From positions 1-64,000 of the forward strand of contig CAOHYA010000001.1 in NCBI GenBank assembly GCA_948288625.1: a DNA stretch of 64,000 nt, given 5' to 3'. The notes under the pieces were generated by a model that saw nothing but the letters and a program-made list of their open reading frames with translations, did no database searches and was not told the origin of the DNA. Made by a program: the position numbers and the translations under genes. Origin of the DNA: an uncultured Candidatus Saccharibacteria bacterium (GTDB taxonomy: Bacteria; Patescibacteriota; Saccharimonadia; Saccharimonadales; Saccharimonadaceae). Within the stretch, counting starts at the first letter, position 1. Each line of letters begins with the position of its first letter. This document shows, in pieces, positions 57,300 through 64,000 of this stretch.

Positions 57300-59446
57300 A
57301 AATAAGAATCATCACAGTGTTAGCTCTTGCACTTCCGGGTATGCTTATCGGTAGTTTATTGTCTTATTCTTCAACCAAAGCCGTATCAGGAAGTGACTGG
57401 CGAGCTGGGAATATCATTGATGACGCAATATTTACCGACAAAAACGCGATGTCTGTCGCAGATATCCAAAATTTTCTAAATAAAAGGGTAGGTACGACTG
57501 GACGTGCTGGTGCTCAGCCTGGAATATGCGATACGAACGGAATAAAAACGTCGGAATATGGCGGTGGAACTCGAGCACAATACGGTGCTGCGAACAATAA
57601 CCCTTCACCTTTCACCTGTCTTAAGGATTATTACGAAGTTCCCAAGACAAGCCCAGGTCCGGGCATGCCCGCCAATAATTATGGTGGTAAGCCAATTCCT
57701 TCAGGTGCAAAAAGTGCGGCCCAACTTATTTACGATGCAGGTCAGGCGCATAACATTAGCCCAAAAGTCCTGTTAGTCAAATTAGGAACCGAATCAGCCG
57801 GCCCTCTCACCGGTGACGACTGGCCGTTCCTCAGCCAGTACAGGTATGCAATGGGCGCGCACTGTCCAGACAGCGGCCCAAACGGTAGCGCGAACTGCGA
57901 TCCTAATTATGCCGGTTTTTCCCTTCAAATGCTCGAAGCAGCAGCATTAATGCGCTATTACCTTAACAACATGACCGCAAGCTGGTGGCCTTATAAAAAA
58001 CCTTTTCAAAACAACAACATTCTGTTTAATGTTACGGAGCGCAACTGCGGGAGTTCTAGCGTATATATAAGTTCATACGCTACAGCAGCACTATATACTT
58101 ATACTCCGTACCAACCAAACCAGGCTGCCTTAAATAATCTTTATGGCACGGGTGATTTTTGTAGCGCCTACGGCAATCGAAATTTTTGGCGAGTCTTTAA
58201 CGACTGGTTTGGCTCTACATCTTCAGGCAGAAATAGTTCACCTCTTTACAAGTCAACCACCGGAGATACCATATATGCTGTTTCGGAGGGGAAGAAGTAT
58301 CCTCTCGCCAATCTCGATGTCATGAATGCGTTTGGCCTTGATAAGTACGGCGTATCCATCGTAACAGACGCTATGTTGAACAATTACTCAACCGGTACGG
58401 CAATTTCTACGACATTAGCCAAAAAGGCCGATGATCCTAGCGGGACTATCTATTTGTTCGATGACGGAAAACGATACCCGATCCCAATTGGCGCGTGTAA
58501 GAAAAATATTGACGGTACAGATAATACCACTACTTCCTGGAATCTCGACTGTTTCAACTCTAACGTCGTAAAGTCTATTTCCAACAACTTAATTGACACC
58601 TATACCAATCAAGATATTACATTACCAAACTTAATCCTGTACCAAGATTCGGCATGGAAAATTGAACTAGGTAAAAAGAATCGTATCACGGACGGGGCGT
58701 TCATAGACTTACTCGGTGGATGGGGAAATGTTCGTTGGATGCAAACAATAAACGCGTCTCAACCAGTTGGTAAAATGTTAATATTAGACGGTTCCGCGGT
58801 TAAGTTCGATAACAGTCCTACTATTTACCTGCTTAACAATGCGAAGTTCTACCCCGTCTTATCACCGGATGATTACAGCGCCTGGGGATTACCAAAACGT
58901 CCTAACTATACATTCCCCGCAGCTTACAATTCGTTTGATCCTATCGAAATAGCGTCACCATTAGGTTTTTGTGCGGCCGACATTAATACGAATCAAAAAT
59001 ATATGTTAGCACTTAATAGTACCCGTTCACCCCTGTCTGCCTCTCAGTACAATGGAATATGCACCACGATGACCAATTCCGTATTGTCCGCAATACCAAT
59101 CGTCCAATCCAACCTTTTCAGATCGCAAACTGGTGAAATATTTACAATTCAAGACGGAAAACGTTACGGCTTCCCTACCGTCGAAGATGTTACATACTCT
59201 GGTTTTCAAATGGGTCAGTTACAACAAGTCTCTACATCGGCAGCGCTTAGTTTTGAATATGGTGGTTCTCGTATGTCCCCTGGTCGGCTATTTAAAGTGA
59301 CGGGATCAGACACTATACGTTACGTATTTTCAGAAGGCGCAAGCTTGAACGTATATTCATCCAACACGCCCGGCCTACCGTACGGGAAACTTATCACGGT
59401 TGATGCTGCTACGGGCGCAAGGTATCCTGTCATCGGAAACCTATAG
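57296..59446 (+). CDS. secreted lysozyme-like protein with C-terminal beta repeats
   Basis: 716 aa. Signal peptide (VLALALPGMLIGSLLSYSSTKA), then a Cys-containing N-terminal domain about 35-310 with QLIYDAGQAHNISPKVLLVKLGTESAG, where the Glu in GTESAG is positioned as in lysozyme/transglycosylase folds, and NNMTASWWPYKKPF. About 315-716 holds several copies of a short beta unit (TIYAVSEGKKYPL, TIYLFDDGKRYPI, TIYLLNNAKFYPV, EIFTIQDGKRYGF), likely a propeller-like or wall-binding region. Probably remodels peptidoglycan or binds glycan. Unproven. Confidence 0.7.
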   Translation: MKIRIITVLALALPGMLIGSLLSYSSTKAVSGSDWRAGNIIDDAIFTDKNAMSVADIQNFLNKRVGTTGRAGAQPGICDTNGIKTSEYGGGTRAQYGAANNNPSPFTCLKDYYEVPKTSPGPGMPANNYGGKPIPSGAKSAAQLIYDAGQAHNISPKVLLVKLGTESAGPLTGDDWPFLSQYRYAMGAHCPDSGPNGSANCDPNYAGFSLQMLEAAALMRYYLNNMTASWWPYKKPFQNNNILFNVTERNCGSSSVYISSYATAALYTYTPYQPNQAALNNLYGTGDFCSAYGNRNFWRVFNDWFGSTSSGRNSSPLYKSTTGDTIYAVSEGKKYPLANLDVMNAFGLDKYGVSIVTDAMLNNYSTGTAISTTLAKKADDPSGTIYLFDDGKRYPIPIGACKKNIDGTDNTTTSWNLDCFNSNVVKSISNNLIDTYTNQDITLPNLILYQDSAWKIELGKKNRITDGAFIDLLGGWGNVRWMQTINASQPVGKMLILDGSAVKFDNSPTIYLLNNAKFYPVLSPDDYSAWGLPKRPNYTFPAAYNSFDPIEIASPLGFCAADINTNQKYMLALNSTRSPLSASQYNGICTTMTNSVLSAIPIVQSNLFRSQTGEIFTIQDGKRYGFPTVEDVTYSGFQMGQLQQVSTSAALSFEYGGSRMSPGRLFKVTGSDTIRYVFSEGASLNVYSSNTPGLPYGKLITVDAATGARYPVIGNL

Positions 59447-59455
59447 AGACTGAAA

Positions 59456-60832
59456 ATGAGGCTTGAAAAGATATTGCAGTTCATAAAAGCGCATAAGATT
59501 ACCTTTTATACTTTTATTTTGACACTCGTTGGATTATCAATCCTCGTCATTACACCTCCGTTTCAGGCTCCTGACGAACAAACCCACCTTTACAGGGCCT
59601 ACCAAATTTCAGATGGAAATCTAATAGCAAAACACCTTAGCTACGGTGCAGGGGATGTATTACCAAAAAGCCTATCCGATTCCTTTCAAGACTACCGGTA
59701 TATTCTTTTTGATGAAAATGCGAAGAATAACAAGGGCTTACAAGCGGCAAGTTTTAATAAACCCTTGAATCAAAATGACGAAATCGAAACAAGATTTGAG
59801 AATACCGCCCCGTATCCTCCTCTCGCTTACCTGCCTCAAATATTAGGCGTATCAATAGGAAAGCTATTTGATGCATCACCGGTAATGCTTTTATATTTGG
59901 CTAGGTTTTTTAATCTGGTATTTTGGTTATTTATTATCAATTGGTGTATGCGTAGACTTCCGCAGGCATCTCTTGCGATATTCGTTTTCGCACTCGTACC
60001 AATCGTAGCGTTTCAAGCATCCTCAGCCTCAGCAGACGTTGCTACAGCCGCAATTTCACTACTATTTATAGTTGAGATCGCTCGAACATTTACACTGAAA
60101 AAGATATCGAGAAGCAATATAATATTATTGATTATCTTGGGTTCAATATTAGCTCTGTGTAAAATGCCTTACGTACTGATAACGCTACTTAGCCTTTCCA
60201 TTCCAGGTGGCTTGTTCAAATCAAAAAAACATGAGGCGCTAAGCAAGGCGAGTATTACGTTAGTTCCTTTCCTGCTCACGTTACTGTGGCTTGCCGTAGC
60301 ATATGCAAGCTTCGTAAACCTTCAGGCAGTCGCTAACCCACAAGCGCAACTAAGCTTTATACTAAATAACCCGATTGAATTCTTACAAGTTTTACTCCGA
60401 ACCTACGTTGGAACGCCTAGTGATGGTCTGTACGTACAAATGATAGGTCAACTTGGATGGCTCGACACAAAACTTCCTTTATGGTCAATTGTATTCACAT
60501 TTTCTGCAATATTGGTAGCGGCACTAACAACACGTATTTCCAATAAAATTACCGTTAAATCAAAAGTTATCGTAGTTACGGTACTCGCTATCACTATACT
60601 TAGCATAACTGGATTGCTTTACTTGACCTGGAACAGCCCCGGAAGCCCCGTGGTAGAAGGTTTACAAGGGAGATATTATATTCCCCTGTTTGGACTCCTG
60701 CTGCTATCGCTCGCTGGTTCAATAAAACTAGCTCCTTCGCAACTAATACGCCGAGACATTATCGTGTATAGTCTGATAGGTCTTTCGACTGCTGGTATGC
60801 TCATAACGCTTGTTACGAGATACTACGCATAG
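59456..60832 (+). CDS. DUF2142 family polytopic membrane protein
   Basis: 458 aa with about 10 helices. The diagnostic first loop PPFQAPDEQTHLYRAYQISDGNLI and the later FENTAPYPPLAYLPQILGVSIG place it in DUF2142, a GT-C-like family found in surface-glycan loci. The acidic D-E in APDEQTH may be the catalytic base. It lies 9 nt downstream of the lysozyme-like gene, so co-transcription is likely. Confidence 0.88.
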   Translation: MRLEKILQFIKAHKITFYTFILTLVGLSILVITPPFQAPDEQTHLYRAYQISDGNLIAKHLSYGAGDVLPKSLSDSFQDYRYILFDENAKNNKGLQAASFNKPLNQNDEIETRFENTAPYPPLAYLPQILGVSIGKLFDASPVMLLYLARFFNLVFWLFIINWCMRRLPQASLAIFVFALVPIVAFQASSASADVATAAISLLFIVEIARTFTLKKISRSNIILLIILGSILALCKMPYVLITLLSLSIPGGLFKSKKHEALSKASITLVPFLLTLLWLAVAYASFVNLQAVANPQAQLSFILNNPIEFLQVLLRTYVGTPSDGLYVQMIGQLGWLDTKLPLWSIVFTFSAILVAALTTRISNKITVKSKVIVVTVLAITILSITGLLYLTWNSPGSPVVEGLQGRYYIPLFGLLLLSLAGSIKLAPSQLIRRDIIVYSLIGLSTAGMLITLVTRYYA

Positions 60833-60833
60833 T

Positions 60834-62129
60834 CTACGTATTCTTTAAATCATTCCAAATTGTTTCAAGCTGCTGATCCCACGTATAGCCCTTGATATAA
60901 TCATGTCCGGCTTTTGAAATCTTAGCTCGTAACTTATTATCATCTATTAACAAACTGATTTTTTCTGCCATTGCAGATGGTGACGGTTCCGCTAATAAAC
61001 AATTCTCACCATTCTTAAGCAACCAAAGGTTATCTTCGTTGTTATTTGTAACGGTAGCCATTCCAGACGCCATAAACTCAAAAGGTTGGTATGAAGGGTG
61101 TTTAGAAAGCATATAGACGAATCCGATGTCGCTGCTTCTATATAGCTCCCCGACCGCTTCAAGGCTTCCTAATAGCCCTAGGTTGGTAATTTTTCCCTTA
61201 AGGCCAAAAGCAGCCTCGTCCCATTTCGCACCAGCTGTTACGACTTCGATTTTGTCTCCATACTTTTCGAGTAGCTGCCTGATTATAAGAATCCCTAAGT
61301 TGAATGCGTTTCTTGGATTATTGGGACGAGCATAAAAGAAAATTTTGATTTTTGATTTTTTAGCCGTCTTATCAGCTGGGTAATAGATGCTTTGATCGAC
61401 CGCCGGAACGAAACTAATTCCTTCCATAGCGTGCCGACTGTTAACCGCAGCTAAAAGCCCCGGGGTATTAACTAAACCTTTGAATCCAAACCTATAGGTA
61501 GATTCTGCCAGGGCATATGTTGAGCCACCAGGATAAAACAATGGCTCGTAATCCTGTATGAAATAGTATTTTCGCTTAGTATTGTTGAATTTGAGCAGTA
61601 AATACGCAGACGTCCAGAACGAACAAAAGGAAATGTCAGCAGCAGGTAACTCGTTGACGTCTTGGTGATTAATATCGTGAATTACTATTTCATAACGAGT
61701 CAGATTAGGAAAGTTCTCACCGATCTGCTTTTTTAGTAACTCGACATCGAAAGAGGGGTTATCGTAAATGATTATCCTATTCGTCACTCCCTCTACGCTT
61801 AGCTTTTCAATGAATCGGAAGATGGTATACACACCACCAAACTTGATATGGTCGAAGTTTGGCACGAGCCAGTTTGCCGTTTCTATTTTTTTAGGAAGCT
61901 TTCCAGAGGTAGCTTTAATACTTGCCTGGATATCGCTTTCTGTAACTTGAAACAGCGGATTTGATAGATAATTATATTCTTCCCATATGGACTTATATTG
62001 CCTACTTCCTAAACTACCTAAAAAGATGCGCCGTAAGTGATACAAACCAAACCGAGTTCCTTTTTTAGCAAGCATTACAGGACCTTGATTCTCGTATATT
62101 TTCTTTGCTTTAGACACGACTTTTTTCAT
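60834..62129 (-). CDS. glycosyltransferase family 4 (WsaF-like)
   Basis: 431 aa from ATG 62129, chosen for GGAG 9 nt upstream and overlap with the previous TGA (TGATG). GT-B fold: NWLVPNFDHIKFGGVYTIFRFIEKL, YFIQDYEPLFYPGG, FYARPNNPRNAFNLGI, and HPSYQPFEFMASGMATVTNN. The FIQDYEP wording recalls rhamnosyltransferases of the WsaF type. It follows the tandem GT2 gene, and both probably assemble a rhamnan-like glycan. Confidence 0.88.
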   Translation of the reverse strand: MKKVVSKAKKIYENQGPVMLAKKGTRFGLYHLRRIFLGSLGSRQYKSIWEEYNYLSNPLFQVTESDIQASIKATSGKLPKKIETANWLVPNFDHIKFGGVYTIFRFIEKLSVEGVTNRIIIYDNPSFDVELLKKQIGENFPNLTRYEIVIHDINHQDVNELPAADISFCSFWTSAYLLLKFNNTKRKYYFIQDYEPLFYPGGSTYALAESTYRFGFKGLVNTPGLLAAVNSRHAMEGISFVPAVDQSIYYPADKTAKKSKIKIFFYARPNNPRNAFNLGILIIRQLLEKYGDKIEVVTAGAKWDEAAFGLKGKITNLGLLGSLEAVGELYRSSDIGFVYMLSKHPSYQPFEFMASGMATVTNNNEDNLWLLKNGENCLLAEPSPSAMAEKISLLIDDNKLRAKISKAGHDYIKGYTWDQQLETIWNDLKNT

Positions 62130-63901
62130 CACTTTGCTCCAATTCCAATTTGTTCGTTCATTATATCGAGGTTCCTGTTGAAATATGGATCACCCGATTC
62201 ATGATATCTTTTGTAATATTTCAACGAATGATCGTAATCTAACTGTATACCATTGTCATACGTTCCTACGGATACGCTTTCATAATGATATAGTTCTGCA
62301 AATGGCCAATATATATTTCGATAACCGGCTTCGTACAGGCTAATGCAGAAAGCAACGTCATTTCCTGCTACAGTGAACGTCTCATCCAGTCCGCCCACTT
62401 TATCGTAAAGCTTACGCGAAACAATAAGACAAGCGGCTGTAACTGCGATAAAGTTACGTGGCCATATATTATTGCCGTAATCCGTCCACTCACCTGGTTG
62501 CCTATGGCGAAAAGCATGACCAGCCATGCCTCCCATACCTAATATAACTCCCGCGTGCTGAATACCGTTCTTCTTATCAGGATAAAGTAACATTGGACCA
62601 ACAGCACCAACGCCTGGTTGTGAGGCTACTCCAGCAAGTTCCGTAAGCCACTCACCTGTAATAACTTCGGTGTCGTTGTTAAGAAGTACGACATATTCAC
62701 CGGTAGATTTTTTAACAGCAAAATTGTTTACCTTTGAATAATTAAAGGGATGGTTCCATTCATATACTTTGATTCGACTGTTTTTAGTTAAGCGTTTGAC
62801 CAGATCATGCGTTTCTGATTCATTGCTGTTGTTAGACACCAGTATGATTTCATAGTTTTGATATGTCGTTTTTGTTAGTATGCTTTCGACGCACTGTTTT
62901 AATAAATCTGCCTTGTCTTTGAATGGTATGATTATCGACACCTTGGGTTCACTCTTCGAGAGTTTGTATTTTAATCGATAATTCGTTGGACGCTCTTTAA
63001 TTTCAATGACATCAGCCTTAACCTTACGTCGAGACACAGCGTCCCTGAGCGCTTTTTGACCTGCGTCATCGGCATAGTTCTTTTCACCTACAGTTTTTGC
63101 CGTAGATCCATCAGCCAGTCTCCAGTGATAAAGAATTTTTGGAATATGTACTATTTGATTTGTTTTTTCAGTGGCTCTTAAAAGTAGATCGTAATCTTGG
63201 GCACCGTCATAACCCTTACGAATACCACCCAGTTCATCAAAAAGGGTTTTTCGTATGACTAGAAAATGTGTTATATAGTTCACGCCTAACAGAAGGTCGG
63301 GTGACCAATCGGGTTTAAAGAATGGTAACTGACGTTCTTTGCCGTCATCGGATAATTTATCCTCATCACTATAAATAATATCTGCTTTGTTATTTCGGTT
63401 TAATACATCTACAACTTCTTGTATTGCATGGGGGGAGAGAATGTCGTCATGATCAAGAAGTCCGATAAATTCACCCTTAGCCAATTTGAATGCTTCATTC
63501 GTATTACCAGCAATGCCCATATTCGACTCAAGACGCTTATAAAAAATTCTTCCGTCTGTTGTGCAGATCGATTCAATCGCTTGAGCGCGGGCTTCGTCAG
63601 TCGAAGCATCTGCCACACAAAGTTGCCAGTTGTTATACGACTGAGCTTTTAGGGAATTAATAAGGGGAATTAAGTACTTATCTGGGGTATTGAAGCTAGG
63701 AACCAACACGCTAATCATAGGCGAGTACTGATATTCTTTGGGAGCTTTCCATAATTTTGGCTCAACTTCTTTTATCCACTTTGAATATGGTGTTGATTTT
63801 AATGCAGAGCGCTGAGGATTCTTAATGTTTTTAAGCTTTTTATAGACCTTCGCAACAAGACGACGTCGCTTACTGTATTCGGGTAGTAGTTTATGTAACA
63901 T
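62129..63901 (-). CDS. glycosyltransferase with two GT2 domains
   Basis: 590 aa from ATG 63901, with GGAGGG 6 nt upstream. First GT2 domain about 60-290 (ISVLVPSFNTPDKYL, GLLDHDDILSPHA, YDGAQDYDLLLRA), second about 310-575 (VSIIIPFKDKADLLKQCVESIL, LLNNDTEVITGEWL, GNDVAFCISLYEAG). Tandem GT2 enzymes of this kind make repeating units. The same frame stays open to the window edge (WWNWSEEKIRENVEIL), so a longer N-terminus cannot be excluded. TGATG overlap with the GT4 gene. Confidence 0.88.
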   Translation of the reverse strand: MLHKLLPEYSKRRRLVAKVYKKLKNIKNPQRSALKSTPYSKWIKEVEPKLWKAPKEYQYSPMISVLVPSFNTPDKYLIPLINSLKAQSYNNWQLCVADASTDEARAQAIESICTTDGRIFYKRLESNMGIAGNTNEAFKLAKGEFIGLLDHDDILSPHAIQEVVDVLNRNNKADIIYSDEDKLSDDGKERQLPFFKPDWSPDLLLGVNYITHFLVIRKTLFDELGGIRKGYDGAQDYDLLLRATEKTNQIVHIPKILYHWRLADGSTAKTVGEKNYADDAGQKALRDAVSRRKVKADVIEIKERPTNYRLKYKLSKSEPKVSIIIPFKDKADLLKQCVESILTKTTYQNYEIILVSNNSNESETHDLVKRLTKNSRIKVYEWNHPFNYSKVNNFAVKKSTGEYVVLLNNDTEVITGEWLTELAGVASQPGVGAVGPMLLYPDKKNGIQHAGVILGMGGMAGHAFRHRQPGEWTDYGNNIWPRNFIAVTAACLIVSRKLYDKVGGLDETFTVAGNDVAFCISLYEAGYRNIYWPFAELYHYESVSVGTYDNGIQLDYDHSLKYYKRYHESGDPYFNRNLDIMNEQIGIGAK

Positions 63902-64000
63902 AGTTCGCCCTCCTTCATGTTCAGGTAGTAATTGGTTGATATTCGGACTACTTAATATTTCGACATTTTCACGTATCTTTTCTTCAGACCAATTCCACCA

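Noticed and set aside
1..64000. CRISPR array, rRNA operon, IS element
   Set aside because: No regularly spaced repeats, rRNA-like stretches or transposase frames were seen by reading; a dedicated search was not possible.
1..64000. Alternative genetic code with TGA as Gly
   Set aside because: TGA serves as a clean stop in several genes, for example in ATGA overlaps at 57296-57299 and 53478-53481.

Overview
The window reads as a chromosome segment of a candidate-phyla-radiation bacterium, most likely Saccharibacteria (TM7). This is inferred from gene content only. The envelope machinery is of Gram-positive type: two sortases, two proteins with a C-terminal PNTG-like sorting signal, a class A penicillin-binding protein and an SxxK serine hydrolase, with no LPS or outer-membrane genes. 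Small membrane proteins with a shared N-terminal G-S-A-H signature also fit. TGA acts as a normal stop codon, which argues against Gracilibacteria/SR1. Genes are tightly packed, often with ATGA or TAATG overlaps, and no gene-free stretch exceeds 300 bases.

Layout. 1-4.3 kb: two tandem, closely related histidine kinase/single-receiver pairs (the last one cut by the window edge). 4.3-7.1 kb: a GlsB/YeaQ-like membrane protein and a three-gene operon of tail-fibre-like, beta-helix and lectin-like proteins with no phage genes near. 7.2-16.5 kb: PBP1A-like enzyme, GH3 glycosidase, GtrA, a small Cys-rich protein, CorA, DUF2130 protein and a secreted GH6 cellulase. 16.5-21.9 kb: secreted GH113-like hydrolase, then an operon of Vsr endonuclease, P-loop kinase, an M16-like (HxxEH) protein and a short unknown, then a coiled-coil protein. 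21.9-25.7 kb: small membrane protein, kinase, sortase and its large PNTG surface protein. 25.8-30.8 kb: metallo-beta-lactamase-fold protein, two paralogous G-S-A-H membrane proteins, methyltransferase plus Rrf2 regulator, TraB/ChaN-like protein and tRNA-Asn, with repeated terminator/tRNA-end-like units. 30.9-33.7 kb: TatC with an unusual tail, TatA and a tiny Tat-signal-like protein. 33.7-40.5 kb: serine hydrolase, LexA-type DNA-binding protein, second sortase, O-antigen-ligase-like protein, sugar phosphotransferase and GT4. 40.5-41.6 kb: one gene broken by two frameshifts, with a carbonic-anhydrase-like Cys/His/Cys signature. 41.6-46.5 kb: cellulose-synthase-like operon (GT39, BcsA-like GT2, GH8, anchored Pro-rich protein). 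46.7-64 kb: nucleotide-sugar and glycan assembly genes (cytidylyltransferase, RmlA, YdcF, GT2, sugar nucleotidyltransferase, LPG-synthase-like/kinase fusion, HAD, GtrA, polytopic membrane proteins, lysozyme-like secreted protein, DUF2142, GT4, tandem GT2).

How it fits together. Most of the window builds, anchors or trims the cell surface: nucleotide-sugar supply, lipid-linked glycan initiation and polymerisation, a cellulose-like glucan synthase with GH8, secreted GH6 and GH113 enzymes carrying a shared module, peptidoglycan synthesis, sortases and Tat export.

Regulation. Two start types coexist. Some genes have a clear Shine-Dalgarno sequence. Many others have a -10 hexamer only 6-8 nt before ATG, which predicts leaderless mRNAs. 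Strong candidates for follow-up are the tRNA-end-like repeats around the G-S-A-H cassettes, the shared GH6/GH113 module, the M16-like/kinase/Vsr operon, the Tat mini-locus and the doubly frameshifted gene.
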